Of a DNA stretch of 64,000 nucleotides, positions 24,420 to 39,044 are shown piece after piece. The stretch's first letter is position 1, and each line of letters opens with the position of its first letter. The stretch comes from Lepisosteus oculatus (taxonomy: Eukaryota > Chordata > Actinopteri > Semionotiformes > Lepisosteidae), in contig NC_090711.1 of NCBI RefSeq assembly GCF_040954835.1, forward strand, positions 12,023,001 through 12,087,000. Reading direction: 5' to 3'. The notes beneath the pieces were generated by a model. The model was not told the origin of the DNA, did not search any database, and saw only the letters and a program-made list of their open reading frames with translations. Position numbers and translations under genes: made by a program.

Positions 24420-24840
24420 CTCATTAATTTTGCATGCAGCCGACACCGGACGTCTGTCTCGGTTCAAATCTGGGCCACGCCGGCCAACAAAAATCGTCTG
24501 CTTCTGACTTTCAAGGGCACTGGTTTGCTAAGTAGAGCTGCCACCAGCAAACCTTTGTCCCTAAGCCTAATTGTCCCCGCTGCCGCAGAGGCTTGACGTT
24601 CCGGCCCCGAGGGGTGCCGGTGAGGTTTGGGGAAAGAGGGTTAAGGGACTTTATCAAGCGGCCCACCACTTCCTCTCCGCTCCTTTGGCAGAGTGGGTGA
24701 TGCCTGGATGTGTGAGACAAGGGCCTTTGACGGACAGGGAAGTCGAGCCTGTGTGCAGTTTATCAGCTGGCTCTCGCCACTCTGCTGCTATCAGCTGGCG
24801 TCCCCTCAGCGCACGCCATGTCTAGGGAGATAAGAATGGA
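24420..24840. promoter_or_regulatory. GC-rich block with GATA and E-box motifs; candidate enhancer
   Basis: A 420-base stretch is clearly more GC-rich than the surrounding intron. It contains TTATCA at 24651, TATCAGCTGG at 24761-24770 and again at 24789-24798 (28 bases apart), and AGATAAG at 24828-24834. TATCAGCTGG combines a GATA core with a CAGCTG E-box. No repeat copy of it exists in the window and no long frame has coding character. Regulatory function is inferred only from motif clustering and composition. Confidence 0.3.
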
Positions 24841-27679
24841 GCATCTGATACTTTTTTTTTTAAGCTGTGGGGGTTCCTCTATGATTCATCCATTCTAACA
24901 GAGGGGCTACTGTGTCCACAGAGGTAGCTTCTTGTGCCCGCCAGCATTTCCTGGGAGAAGTGCAGCCGAACCCAGGGCCCACTTCTTAATTCGTCCGCTG
25001 TTGGTGGGAGTGCTATCTCTGAAAAGCTTTTTTCTTCAATTTTTTTTTTTCATTGAAGGGGTCCAGATAGAATCCTAGTGTTTTATAGCCTGCCAGTTGG
25101 CTGAGGCAATAGCCTTCTTGAGCAGAGATCGTCTTTATTTTTCCTCCCACACAATCACTCTAGCTTGTAATCGGACGTGTCCTGTACTGTAAGGTGCTCA
25201 CTTTTTAAGGATGTCCCGTAAGGTGCGGGAAATTTTCTTCTTTTGAGATGCACACCCTTTGCATTTACAGCAAAACAACCATTCTGACGGGTGACAAGCT
25301 TGTGCATGGGGTGTTGCAAAGGAAGGTCATGCATTTACTAAAATAAGCTAGGGCAAGTCGAGAAACCAGCTTGCAGTGCAACTCCAGGGGAACAAATTAT
25401 ATTTCAAATGAAAAAGCAGTTTTATCTACTGAAAGTGTATTTCAGGTTACCCCGTGGAAAGTTGCACATACAGATGTGTGGCGCTAAATAAGTTACTCTG
25501 CTGAACTGTATGTGCAGAACCTGAAATGCATCAAGCTGTTGTACAAATGCAGTGCCTTTTCCTGCAGTTTTGCTTTTGTCTGCTTTAATGACAAAGGCTA
25601 TGAACTCCTTGCTCACAGCTGTAGCATATGAAGCTGTTACTGTTAATGAGACTCTTAAATATCTGTGTAGCCTCTGTGTCTGTTTAGATGCAGATTAATG
25701 CCAACCCCTCTATGCATCTTTGCAGAGTGTGTGACTGTTCAAACGGCCGTTTCATAGAAGAGTATTGTTACAGGCACAGGTGACTCAATAGGCCTCAATT
25801 CACACTGCAACAAAATGAGATAAGAGGTGGTCAGTGACTGTCTTACAGATGATAGTCAGGCTGCTTGTTGGGGTTGAAAAGGGGTGATCGTTTTAAAAAC
25901 ATTCCCATACGTAAGATTGGTAGTGAAAAGTGAGATGCCTCTTTTTGACAAACACTGTGTGAAAACATCAATCTGTCCCATTTCTAGCACCCCTTCTTCT
26001 ATGAACAGTGCCATGGGATATATACAAGACTTGGGATCATCCCAGAGTGAAGAATGTCCCCTACAGGTCAAATCAACAGCACTTTAAACAGAAGCCTAGT
26101 TTTCTGCAGGGCATTCCCAGGCTAGCACTGACCTGACTTCACCAGCTCCTGAGATCTGACAAGAGGGTGATAATAAATACTGCAGTAGTCTGTCATGTTT
26201 ACAGTACCATTAAAAGTCAGTGTTTTGCAGATATCCCATTAAGTCTTAGCTGTGATGGTGCTGTATAACACTAAAAGACTTGTAAGTGAAAATGAAAGCT
26301 TTGGGGAAATGTTAGACTTCTCTGTTCATTTGGAAATGCACAACATAAACTGAAATGAAATATATGAAACCAAGCAGGACTGGTATCAGGTATTCCTTGG
26401 CCAATTGGATGCTGTTGTGACACCTGGTATTCATATAAGGAATAAGGAAAGTAATGGACTTGTTAGAGAAATGACCACAGAGTTGAAGTTTTTAATCCTG
26501 GTAGATGTTGACTCTTGGCTCACCCACACAAAGAGGATTTGATTGTTCGGTAACTGAAACTGATTCATTGAAGTAGCGGTAGTGAAAGTGGAGTCTGAGC
26601 CATGGCACATGTATGTGTTCAGCTTTCTCTCAACTGTTTGAAATAGAATTGGCGTATTCGACGTGTACGCTGTGAGAGAGCATATGGGCAGCTAGGAATA
26701 TTAACCTCGGCTTATGGACTGATCCTATAGGCAAATCTGCATGTTACAGAAAACAATAGCCATTTTGTTGCTCTGCTTCTTTCTTGTTTTGGCAGAGTTG
26801 AGAGACTTATAAGAGGGTGATTTGGGGTCTGTTTTCAGGAATATCCTAGCAAATCAATAGGCTGATTGTTTTTCTTTAAATACCCATTTATCCCGGGAAT
26901 CAATGTGTCCTGAATAGAGTTTTGGCCTTGTGACTGGATATTCATTTTGGAATTTTACAGAGCTATGTGAAACAATTATTCAGTTATTCAGACTGAGGTT
27001 AGCAGGAAATTTATGCCTTCATTTTGTTGTGTGGATTAGCTGTCCATTCATGCTAGCAAGTCACTTTCACAGTTTTTTTTTCCTGTTAAATGGGAAAAAA
27101 ACTAAAATGCTAAAATGAACAAACATGCACAGGTCTGGTGTAAACAACTGCTGTTCCACCTGGCCAGGTGCTTTTCTGTCTGTTCTACCCACATAGTGTC
27201 CATTATTCAGTCCAGACTCTTGTAGCTGTTAATCAGTTATAATTGTTAATTACATCAGTTTGCATTATGTGGATTCCCTCCCAGACATACTGATATTTTT
27301 TGTGTGGGAGTCTCTAAAAAACTAGACAAGCATGTAGAGTCATTCAACAAAACATGGTGATTGAATGCAAATACGTATATGCAATTTTGATTCGTAATGA
27401 ATTCCTGTGCTTTACTGCAGTCATCTACTCTGTCCTTACCTTTTTGCTAAGTTGTATCTTTAGCAGCTTTAGGTCAGCAAAGGCATGCACACCCGGTCCA
27501 GCTTCAAAGAAGTACATACTGTAGCCCAGTTTTGGTTAAATAAAGTCCTTTATAGTTCCTCTCCACTTGACCTTTTTTAAATTGCCAGTTCAGTTAGCTC
27601 AGAGTATAAATCATAGTTTTGGGGTTTGGCTCATTTTGGGAAGAGCTATTGCTTCGAAGTTCCGATCAAGTTCATTGGC

Positions 27680-27870
27680 CCAGTTCAGTAGCCTAGTGGT
27701 TAGCATTGCTGCCTCACAGCTCTGAGCCCCTGGGTTCAGTTATGAACTGGGGTGCTATCTTTGTAGGGGAAGTATGTTCTCCCTTTGTGTTCCAGTTCCC
27801 TCCCACCGCTTAAAAGACGTACTGGTAGCTTAAATGGCTTCTGGGAAAAAAACAGCCCTTTGTACAAGGC
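27680..27870 (+). repeat. tRNA-type SINE, 5' part
   Basis: AGCCTAGTGGTTAGCATTGC, then TGCCTCACAGCTCTGAG and CCCTGGGTTCAG, form the tRNA-like head. Then come GGGGTGCTATCT, AAGTATGTTCTCCC, CTCCCACCGC and AAATGGCTTCTGGG. The 3' half is lost. Confidence 0.75.
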
Positions 27871-29754
27871 TCGCCCCCAAATGGCCATTTTTTTCAATCG
27901 CTTATTTTTGAATGCTTGACACAGAGTTACTGGAGTTGTGATCTGTGTGTATTTTGGAAGCAAGAAAAAATTAGGGTAGAAATTTATAGCGTTCTAGTTT
28001 AATCAGCAACGTTGATCCATTTCAAGGTAACAGAAATTGAGAAAAAATATATTTGTCCCAGTGTTAGATTTTTTTTTTAACATAAAGCCTTGGTTTATCA
28101 TAACAGCTGGCAATTGAATGTTAATGGAGCATCAGATTGTACCTGTGAATTTGTGGACATTTTCCAACTATAAGCTACAGAACCACCTATTCTTTGGGAG
28201 CAACTTTGAATATTTAAATTCCTGTGTCATGAACAAAGGGCTGTATGAAGTTTTAAAGGAAAGTAATAACCTTTTGTGTCTTTTGTTCGGGATCTGTTAA
28301 GGAAATAGAGAGGTTGGAGCGTTTAATTGTTGATTATCTGGGCTGACAAGGTGACGGATTTTATTTTTTCGTCCCGATATGCCGGGCTCAGGATGTGTCT
28401 ACTATTCTATTATTCTGGGTTAGGTTTGGTGACTCAAGTTGTTTTATTATCAACAAGGCTGTTAAATCCAAGGTACAATCAGGAGCATGAACTTCTTTTG
28501 ACTGCAAGAGGAGAGAACTCCTCCAGTGGTGGTTCACTGAGGCAATTTCAGGAAATCGGCTGTTTTCTGTGGTACATTTTTAGGAAGTAATTGTGAATCA
28601 GCCTTAAGCTGGTTCTGTCTCATACTCCAAAACATGTTCTGTCACTGTCTCGCCATACTGGATGTGTTTCATAACTCATATGATTAGTAACAAAATGTTC
28701 TTCTTTTTGAAGAAAGGTTTTCTCCCCTTTCTGTCAAGATGTCTCATTTTTGATTCAGTTTATTTCATATATCCACAAGTAGTGTTTGCATGTCTGAAGC
28801 TTTGTTAATACACTATACAGTATATCAGCGTATGAGCACATTATAAATTGGCAGGCAATGTTGTTGTGTGATGTTCCTCTCCAATTTATACATTCAAAAC
28901 ATAAAATTCTATCATTTCTTCCCTTGTTTTCCCCACCAATCACTTTTCCTACGCACTTTCTGCCGGTGCTCTCCAGCTGAAGGTTTGCTGTCTTGGATGT
29001 GGTTTGAATTGACCTCTCTTAAGGAAGTGTGGCTCTCAACACTGAAAGAGGAATTGGCGATGGAAACTTTATTTTCATTTTTGGAAAATGACATGTTACC
29101 AACTGACTGATCACCTGGCTCTCAGCTGCTTCTCAGTTTGAGGTTCCTGTGTATCTGAGTCAGGATGAAGTGGGCCTTGTTAGTGTCTCCTTGCTGCCAA
29201 ATGTTCTTCTCTTTTGGACAGGATTGTGCTGAACAATCTTCTGCTGTGTATTTTCTCCTCACTGTGTGGCCGTGGTGTTAGATATCCGTTTCTATCTGAC
29301 GAGACCATTAAAGTTCAATTTTTAGAAGTTGTGATATCATAATCTCTCCTCTGTAGTCATGCAACAGTTTGATGCAGGTTAAAAACAAAGCTCTTTTGGC
29401 ATTTTGTTTCCCAGCCATAACATAATGACCTATCTGTTTATTCTTTGGATCAGTTTTCTGTGACATCGCCATTGGCCAACTGGAGTCTCTGTGAAGACAC
29501 AGAAGCCAGAAGAGCAGTTGTTTACCTGCGCATGTTGTTGATCATTACCTTTATTCAGTACTGTATTGCATGTGAATTCTGAATGTACATTAATACAGCA
29601 CACGGAGGGTCAAATCAATTTAGGTAATTAGGGGATTCAGTAGCAATAAACTATTTTAAATAACATAGAGATGTCTTAGAACAAAATATAACAAAGCAGG
29701 TATATCAAATAGATTGCATCCACTACAGAAGCTCCAGAACTACAGCTCTGAAGG

Positions 29755-30050
29755 ACTCTGTGATGTGCAGCATTGTGTGGAGTTTGTATGTTCTCCGCAT
29801 GTTCTTGCGGGTTTCCTCTAGATGCTCCAGTATCCTCCCACAGACCAAAGACATACTGGTAGGTTATTTGGCTTCTGGGAAAATTGGCCCTGGTCTAAGT
29901 GCGTGCGTGCGTGTGCGCACCCTGCGATGGACTGGCGTCCCATCCAGGGAGTACCCTGCCTTGTGCCTGTTGCTTGCCAGGATAGGTTCCGTCTCCTCAT
30001 GACCCTGAGTTGGAAGAAGCGATTAGAAAATAGCTGGCTGGATTGAATCA
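29755..30050 (+). repeat. tRNA-type SINE, head damaged
   Basis: GTGTGGAGTTTGTATGTTCT, GGGTTTCCTCTAGATGCTCC, TCCCACAGACCAAAGACATAC, TTTGGCTTCTGGGAAAATTG, GCGATGGACTGGCGTCCC, AGGGAGTACCCTGCC and TTGCCAGGATAGGTTCCG follow the family order to the ATAGCTGGCTGG end. The 5' Pol III part is largely lost. Confidence 0.8.
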
Positions 30051-33000
30051 TGTGCCTCACATCTTAAATGTATGTTGTACAGGTTCCATATTGAGTCTTA
30101 GATTTCCTAACTGCAGGAAGATCTTTGCTCAAGCACGGTGCTGCCCACTGAAAACTTTTAAAAGTTTCTGTGCTTCTCCACCAACTTATGACTGTGTTGT
30201 CTTGCCTCCCTCATGCATCCTCCTTGCATCTTGAGCCTGTGGGGGTAGTTAAATGAGTCAACTATAAGGGCAGTAGGTCACAAGTGTGGAGTCAGTCAGG
30301 GCAATAGTTGCAGGTGGACCTACATGAATGTCTTCAAAGTCGGTATCAAGGTCTTCAAGTTGAATAACATTACATTTTACAATCACTTATATTTGATCAC
30401 ATGATCTTGTGTTGAATTCTAATTCATGGAACTTTTTATTTGTCATTTTTATGGGAGAAATGGAAAAGTTACATCATTCCTTGATGAGTGTAACATGGAC
30501 CACAGAACACTAAGCCCCCGTTTTCCATTTACTCAAGTATTCGGGAAACCTGAATCTATTGGGACACCTGTGTTTCAGAAAGCTGAACCTAGCTGATATT
30601 AAAGTAACCGGTGGACCAACTGACTGGACAAGTGTCTACATACCAACATTAACATCAGTGTTTTCTGTTCCAGGTTGCCTGTGCTCTCCGGGACGTAAGA
30701 CTGCAGGTCAGTTACAGAGGACCTTTTTTTTCCTGTAATAATTTGTCAAAACCATATGATAAAGTCTGGGCTAACTGTGGCAGGTTTAGTTTAACGCAAT
30801 ATTGTCAGAGAAAAACAGAGCAAAGAGAGAGAGAAACCTGGACATTTTTTACCTGTTTTTTCTGAACAGGGTGTTTTTCAGTTGACCGGCAATGCAAAGC
30901 AACTGAACTTCTGATCCATAGATTTCTTTCCAAGTGATGAACAGAAGTGAAATAAAAGCCCGAGTACACTTAGCCCCTTTGGGAATATTATTGTGTGTCC
31001 CTGAAATAGTATGAAGTTCCTCTTGCTGCAGGGGAACAAGATCGCTTTTCATGTGTTAACAAACCAGGGGATTTTACTTTGAATCATACATGTTGTGACA
31101 GTTGTCTTTAGTATTATTACCGATATTTTTTTAAATTAGAATTTCTGATGATGATTTTTGATGTCCTATGCAATGCTTTCTCTGCAAATCAGTGCTGAAC
31201 AGCTAAAAACAGTGCTGAAAATCACCTTTTGCAATATGCTGCTGTTCACTTACACAGTGACCTACAGTACAAGCCTCTTCATGAACCTGAACTGGGCTGA
31301 ATGGATATTTACCTACTTCAGGTAAAATAATTGGCTAGCCCCTCTGTAATTATTATAACTTTTACATAGGCGACCTGGTGGCTCTGTTTTGTATTAAACG
31401 TCTTTTATAAAAGCGAGAGCAGACCTGCGCACACTCATGAAGCTCCAAGACCTGGTTTTCAACAGTTGAATTTTGGTTAAAAATAAACGAACCAGAGAGA
31501 ATTTCACGCGCTTTGTGGAATGTGAGGCCCGCAGGACTGTTTACATCTACGTCAGGAGATGGTTGTTATCCACTGCAAGCTCCTCGCGCTGTCCGGGGAA
31601 CAGTCCCGACATGTCTCTTCTCTTATCCTGCATTCCAGCGGCTTCGCCCGGCCTTCGCTTTTCAATCCACAGCCTCACGCATCTGCTCCTGCTGAAGTGC
31701 AGACATATCTGCAAACAAAGTGTGCTTATCAAACCAGATAACCTCCCCAGCCTCCATTCAGCGGTCTCTGGCCCTGCTGTGAAACGTAGCCTTCTCAGAG
31801 TGACGTCTGAGAAGAAGAGAGAAAACGAGGTTCACTTGGATAATTTTGCGCTGTTGTTCTTTTTTCTGTCAAAGCTGATAATAATTTTTAAGGATCTACA
31901 GGCCTTTGTGTTACATTACACTTATTTACAATTTTGGCTTCACCACCTCCAAGAAAAGAACAAACTGCTGAACAATTTCACATAGCTTCTTAGGTAGCAT
32001 GGATTTCATAATTTAGGAAATTCTATGTGTATTCACAAATATGACCAATTATATATGCACACACATGATGTAAGCCTAGATTCTTCTAATTGTAGCTGCA
32101 CCTGGAGTTTGTGGATTCTATGCATTGTATCTTGGTCCAATGCCTTCACTTTGCCTCAGCCCAGCTGCTTTCTCATCACATAAAGAATCTGAGTATGATT
32201 ATGGATCCTTAATTCTTCGAGGTTTAGCTTAATCATCTAATCATTTTTCCTCATTCAGTTTTAAATTTCAGTATTTTACCATCAAGTTGCGGCTCTGCTC
32301 TCAAATTGTTTTATTGTTAGGGGGCCAAACCCTAAAATGTCGGGAAGGCTGTTGGTGTTTTTTTTAAACTAATTCCGTGCAGATTAATTGCATTGTGAAT
32401 TGGGTTTTGTAATGTGCTCCAACGTTGAGGAGTTTTGATTTTTTTTGAAAGGATGTGTTGCTGTATTTGTTTATGTAAGGAGTGGCCGCGAATGGGACAA
32501 GGTGACCAGACAAGGTCCTCTCAGGCATATTGCAGGGTCACCGTGCAAGTCTGTCAGAACCCAGGGTGCTGTTTCCCTGTTTCTCAAAAAAATAAAACAG
32601 CAGAACTGCAGTCTCTCTGACAGCGTCCAGGATCAGCAAAAAGGATGGGAATTCTGTGTTTCCGAGATGCGGGCTAGCAGACGGGAGCTGTGAAGGGGAC
32701 TGATGCCTGCAATTTTCCCACATTCCTCTGTACTGGAAATCTGTGGAGGCTGATGGATTGGGAGCGAATGTGAAAGAGCTAAACCCAAGAGGATTAGGCC
32801 TTCTTCTCATTCTCTCTTACGCTGTGGGAACGGGTCACATGACCACAGGACCAGCGCCTTCTGGCACACCATGGCCATATTTAGACACTGAGAGGAAACA
32901 GCAGCATTTTGAATGTTTACAGCCAACTGGAAAGATTTTATCTTGGCACTTAAGGGGCATTTTACCATAAGTCATAAGTGTAATAAGTACTACTAGCATT

Positions 33001-33749
33001 ACTCAAATTCCATCACAATTGCTTAGCGTGTGATCAAGTACAGGAATTTTTTTATTTTTCAAGTGTGAAACAGACAAAAATCTAGCATCCTTAGACTTGT
33101 TTAGAGACCGCTGCCCTGACTGGTTCCCATGCTCTATCTCCATCTTTGTTTGCATCAGAATACTTAAGCCTTACGACCTCCTGCTTTCTGTAGTTTAAAG
33201 AAGCTCTTTGATGCATTGCACTGTATTGGAGTAGTAAAGTACACACTATAAAGTGTGGATAAATCCTGTAACAATAGCTCTTCTATTAATAATTGTACTA
33301 TTATTACAATGATAATATTTCTCTCTCATTACTTTAGTTAACAAGCAAATAAATTATCACTTAGGACAGCTGACCTTTTGGAATTAATGTAGTCCAGAGA
33401 GGGCATTTCAGCCACTGGGAAAATAAGGGCTCATGTTTTTGGCAGGGGGCACAAATCCATCGGGTTTCACAAGTATCTTTACAGACCTGCAAGCAGTGGT
33501 AACATAGTCTTGAAATAAAGCCATTAAAATAAAATGAAAACCGAAAGATACCCTGGCCCTTCAAGGCCAGAAGTGAATACCCATGATTTAAAGGCACTGT
33601 TCTAAACCAGATTGTCCTCATCATTTTTGTAGTTCTGGTGACAAAAAAAAAATCTGTGAATGGTCCTGTGTTTAAAGTGAAAGTTTCTAGATCCTTTGGT
33701 GTAATCGTCTGCTGTTCCCACAAAGCACAGCCCCAGGCTCCAGCAGGGC

Positions 33750-34035
33750 CCTGAATTATACTGGGTGTTCCAGTGCAGCCGGCTCAAACCCAGGCCCGGT
33801 GTGTTTCAGGCTGCCTCAGAGCGCAGACGCGCACCAGGCCTGAGCGAGGCCTACAGGCCCCTCAGTGGAGATTGACAAAAGAGGCACTCATCCTCTTTTC
33901 CTCTTTAATTTCCCTCTTTTCTCTTTTTGAACTCTCGGGACAAGAACAGTCCAAGCAGATTGCTGCTTGCTGGCAAGTTAATTAATCCCGGCAGCGGCTC
34001 ACTGAGCTGGTCCTGAGCTGTGGCAGCTCCTGCTC
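33750..34035. promoter_or_regulatory. Candidate conserved non-coding block
   Basis: This is unique, relatively GC-rich sequence flanking a pyrimidine-rich core (CTCTTTTCCTCTTTAATTTC). It contains AGTTAATTAATCC, a homeobox-type TAATTAA site, and CTCACTGAGCTGG. It differs in texture from the AT-rich intron around it and carries no repeat module. Without cross-species comparison this remains a guess. Confidence 0.2.
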
Positions 34036-37000
34036 ATTAGAGAAGTGCTCTGCCAAGGCAGGGATTACCCACTGATTTCATTCCAAGAGCAGGGACTTGC
34101 TAGCTGTAGTTCCTCTTCCCATGTACTGTACCATACATTTGTGCTAACATGAGGGCTTTCTTTGTTTTTACCCTTTTTTAACGTGAGGGCAATAACTGAG
34201 CTTCTCTGGTGAATAAGGGTTTTCAGGCCTCAAATCTTGGTTTTGCTAGATGATGTCTGAGACGAGTGGCGCCTTGCTTCTTTCTACGTTTTCTTCGAAG
34301 CTTCACGACACACGACGCTTACATCACAGAACCAAAGGTTTCAAAAGCAGTCTTTATACCCTGTGGAAGCAAACTGTGAAGTTCAGTAACAGGCTTTTTA
34401 ATTTAATCCTTTATCCTGACCATCACACTTCACTCTCCCTGCAGTGGCTCTGTTTTACCTTGTGACAATTATAAGATTTATCTTGGCGTAAGTAAGGAAG
34501 TGTCAATTATTTGATATATTTATTATTTGCATATTTTTAAGAACTGAAGGGCCAGCTATGTCAGATGCACTAATCCTGAAAGGAAAGAGGGGAAAATAAG
34601 AACCAAAGATGCCAACGTCATCAGATATTATAATGTTTTAGTAATGATGGAGAATTCATCACAGCCTGTTCCTGATTTGAATAATCCTGCTGTTGAGACC
34701 CATCTCTCTCTCTCTGACAGATTCAAAAATGAAGGGATTGCACATGATTTTAATTAATCAGCAGGGATTTGGGATTTTTACATTAGAGAATGTGGAAATC
34801 GTTTACAGCCAGAGTTGTCAGTAGTGTCTCTTCTCTCAGAGCTTCAAGGCCCTTCTCTAGGCGTTCGTTGAATTTAATTCCTCCATCAAAATGAGGGGAG
34901 CAAGCATGCAGCTCTTCAGAGGCTGTTCAACCCCGGCTGAGGTTTGGTTCACAATGTCAGCACTAACATGACCCAGAAAGATGGCTGAAGCACAGAATGG
35001 CATTACAAAGTACCCCTGCCCAGGATACAGTAGCCCCCTCTCTCTACACCCCAGAGAGAGAACTGTCCCAGCTCTTGAAGGGGGATACAAAACAGAAAAA
35101 TATCCATGACGACTGCAGTCTACACAAGCCATACAGCTCTTGGGCCAGGAGCCAAACGTGAAATTTAAATCTGCCGAGGCTCCTGGGAAGTGATGAACTT
35201 TCCAGCAGCGCTGTTTGTATCATAACATCGGGAGATTATTTTTCTTTTTCACTCATAGCAGTCAGAAGTGTTTTTTTGCTTGGGGTTTTTAGCAGTCACA
35301 GCTTTGATAATGTTAGCTGAGATGTGGCTTCACAAATTACTTCTGATTAGATCTCATCTTGGCAGCTATTAGCAGGTCTCAAATAATAAACCCCTTCCTT
35401 GTGATGCACAATATAGGGTACAGCACAGACACTTGTACAGAAGACTCATTCAGAAAGGATTGTCTGAGTAGTAGGAAACCTGTACAGTCCCATTGCAGTT
35501 CAGTGCACTCACTTGAGGGTGAGACTGGTCAGTATGTTGTTAGACAGATATGATGTTTATATAATTGTGTGTGTTGTTATGATTATGGAAACAATATTAT
35601 GCTGTTATGTTATTTATGAAAGCAATATTGATGAAGTATGTCCTCTGTGAAGCCAGGAATTGCTTTGTGTAAAGGAGTACATTTTATAAAATTATTTTAC
35701 AACTTATTTTTGCATATTTCATTGCCTTTTCTCCGTTTGTGATTTGGTGGCGGTATATTGATATTGAGCTTTCCATGATTCTACGCTGGTTTAGATTTAA
35801 CAGTGCTTAACCAATGTTGATTGACAGCTATGCCCTGTACCTTTGTAGATCCCAGATACTTTAATAAAAGTCTTCAGCCAGTGGCTTACATAGGCAAAGT
35901 TTCTTAACGATATGGTAAAGAATGAAATACAGAATGTCAGCATACAGTACTGTAGGTTCAGATTCAGCGTCACTGGTTTTAAATTTGTCTCCTGGTTAAG
36001 ACATTGGGAAAAGGTGTTTTTTTTAGTTGAGCTAATTCCCACGATAACAGATTTGTACTTCAAACTTGAAAAAAGATGGTAAGTGCCATATCAGTACTGC
36101 ACTCTCCTATGTACACTGCTTTACCAATGTGTGTTGTGCTGGTTTGCTTCCCCTCTGTACTTCCTGCCACTGCTGCATCTTTTCAGAAAGTTCCTTTTTT
36201 CATTTTCTGGAGAAAATGTCCAGGGAATGATTGAGGTGTGGAAAGTACCAGGTGTCTCAGCTGTGGTATTGGGGTAGACAATAACAAAAAAACAAATGAA
36301 AGCTCTTTTAAACATACTGGTCAAAGTGTCACTTCACAATCTCAGTTCTGCTCACAAAGCCACCTGAGCCTTCAGATAACCACATCTGAATCCTGTCCTA
36401 CCAAGATGTTTGCAGACCCCAGCTTTAAACTGGCTCAGACGCTCTGTGCCTTCAGTTGACCTCAGTCCATGATATGGTGATGATAGTTTTTGGAATAAAG
36501 TTTCTGTACAAGCCTGTAGAGAGGCCCTGCAGTTCTACAGTGTCTCTGAACATTACAGGCATCTGAAGAATCGCTCCCATGGCAACCAAAAGCCAATTAC
36601 TCCCTTACACAGTAAATATTTACTCCCACTCCACTCTGACTCAGCTGTTGAGTGAACTGGAGGTTTAGCCTGACTGTGTGGGATTCGGAGGCTTGGAGCT
36701 TGTGTCAGTGGTGGGTGTTCTTTAGGTCTGAAAAGGTGGAGGAGTCTGAAGGATGTTTTTTTGGTACAGCTAGGGGGCAAGAGCCATCTTGTGTCATGTA
36801 GTTGTATTGTTAACTTTGGCTTCCACACTCAAAGGCTGTAGAAAGAGGTCTGTACTTTTGTATCCTTACAAAGGACATTCCTTCATGTGTTTTACCACAT
36901 AGACAATGGGGGCATATCTTTAGTTCAAAAGAAAATTATTCACAGTCATGCTCAGAAACTACATAACATGTCATTTGAAATTCCCCAAAGTCGTAAATAT

Positions 37001-39044
37001 AAAAACAAAACCTAAGTATCCATTTCCCTCATGGTATATATATAATTGAACATTCCAAAACATAACATTTTGTCAGCTATGAAAATAAAAATAGCTTATT
37101 TGGTGTCAAATGCTGTTTTTGTTTTGTGAGAGTTTAGTGATTTTAAACTCCCAGATTCTTGAAGTAATCGAAAACTATAGTATCCATATGTCTTAAGCTG
37201 AGATAGCAGCTTGAATGATTGCTTTGTACTGTAGTTTGAAGTCACAAGAACATGATTGAACATGTCTGGGATTATATATGAGCCCAGTCCCCAGCCTCAT
37301 CATAGCTCTCTGCACTCTGTTGTCTTCCTGACTAAGCTCTGTTGTGGCTGAAAGGCCTTCTCAGCCCTATTAGTCAGGCATATAATTTTTCAAGAACAAA
37401 ATGAGCCCTGCACTGTATCAAAAATACAGTTGAAGAGACCAACTTAACTTACACAAAGTTGCTATGACTGCGTTCATGTTAGTAATGCTGTTAAGGAAAA
37501 AGGTTTCTGTAATTGCCCTGTTTATAACTCAAGATAGCTGGAAAACCTTGTTCGATCTACTGCAGTCCATTTCTTTGGAAATTTGTTGTGAAGTTTTCCG
37601 GAGTTCATGTGGAATGATCTTGTGGCTTTTTCCATAATAAATGGAAACAATTTATTAGCAACGGAAGAATCCAAACTATTTTGGTTGCGTTTGTGCTTCA
37701 TATGTTAAAATGTTAAGGATGCAGGCATTGTGCCATGTCGACGTGGACATCTGAAGTTAAGGAATACAAATTTGCTTCACCTAACAGATCTTAGGTATTC
37801 TCTGCCTCCCTAAGCTACTTGGCCCAGTACGGCTAGGATTTAAAAATAAATAACCAGCTACTGATTAAATGCATTGGGTAAATTAAAATAATGTGCTGAT
37901 GTTGATAGTCAAAGGGGACAACTAATCACTGACACTGTAGCTATCCCTTTCCTACAGAGCAGACTGACAGGCAAATATATTAAGAGCTCCCCTCCCCATG
38001 AGATAGAATGAAATCTCCTATGCTTATCTGCAGGCAATGCAAGTGTGTCAAAAGACTATATTCGACATAGATGTGTGTGGGGAACACCACCAACTGGGAT
38101 GGAATGATACTGGAATGGAAAAGGCTAATGATTGGAGTGCCTCTGAAAGTACTGCCGTTGCTGGGGCTCAGCTAGCAGAAATGTCAATCCTTATAGATTG
38201 TGAAGCTGTCAGGAAAGACAAATAGCATTGTCTGTAAGGGTGCATACTGCGCGGCTCCTAAACCATAAAACATCTTCCCACAGGGAGCGACTGCAGAAAG
38301 GGATCGACGGGAGTGTCGACTGAATGTCAAAGGAAGAGGCAGGCTGCAGTCGAAACGAACAGCTGTAGGTGCAAGGAATATTCCTAAGCAAGGGTTCCTA
38401 ATTTGTCAGCATAGAGATTTACAGGTGTAGTGGCTACATGGCTGTGAATATATTTAAACTAAGCGGGGTTTTAAAGCGTTTCCCAGAATTGGTATATTTG
38501 AGGTGCAGATGATTATAGATATACTCAGGCCTTCCACAAAGGGCATAAAGTTACAAAGAAAGCTTTAATGCAGACTGCTGTTTTTTTAACAATTAGGGTT
38601 GGAGGGTCCTAAAGACCTCTTGGCTAAGACTGCACTGAAACTCAATTCACAGAAAAGTGCTACTTAGAGAAAACCCATGTTTTCATAGCTAGCTGCCCGA
38701 GGTTATTGTAGACACTTTGGTCACACCTCAAGCAAGAATGTACGCCCCACCTGAAGTACATATGTCATTTCCTTTTGGCTTTACAGGAGATTTAAATATA
38801 AAGTCTTCAGTGTTTGTTTTTTATCAGTTGGTATGTTAATGGCTTTTAACCTTTGGAAGTGGAGTGAGCAGTGTAGTGGATGATTGAATGCCAGCAGTTT
38901 TTGGCTGCAGTTAAATACATTGTTTAATGCAAAGTACCCAAAGCCTGGAGGATCTCTTCTCTTTGTTTCTGAATTCTTTCATCAGCATCTAATAAGAAGC
39001 ATCATAGAAGGTTGTGGAAAGGTAACGTTTCTCACCCATTTACT

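Noticed and set aside
31473..31985. 170-residue open frame on the + strand
   Set aside because: No recognisable domain, leucine- and serine-rich chance composition, no promoter or splice partners, and overlapping frames of similar length. Treated as non-coding intron with a mildly CpG-rich start.
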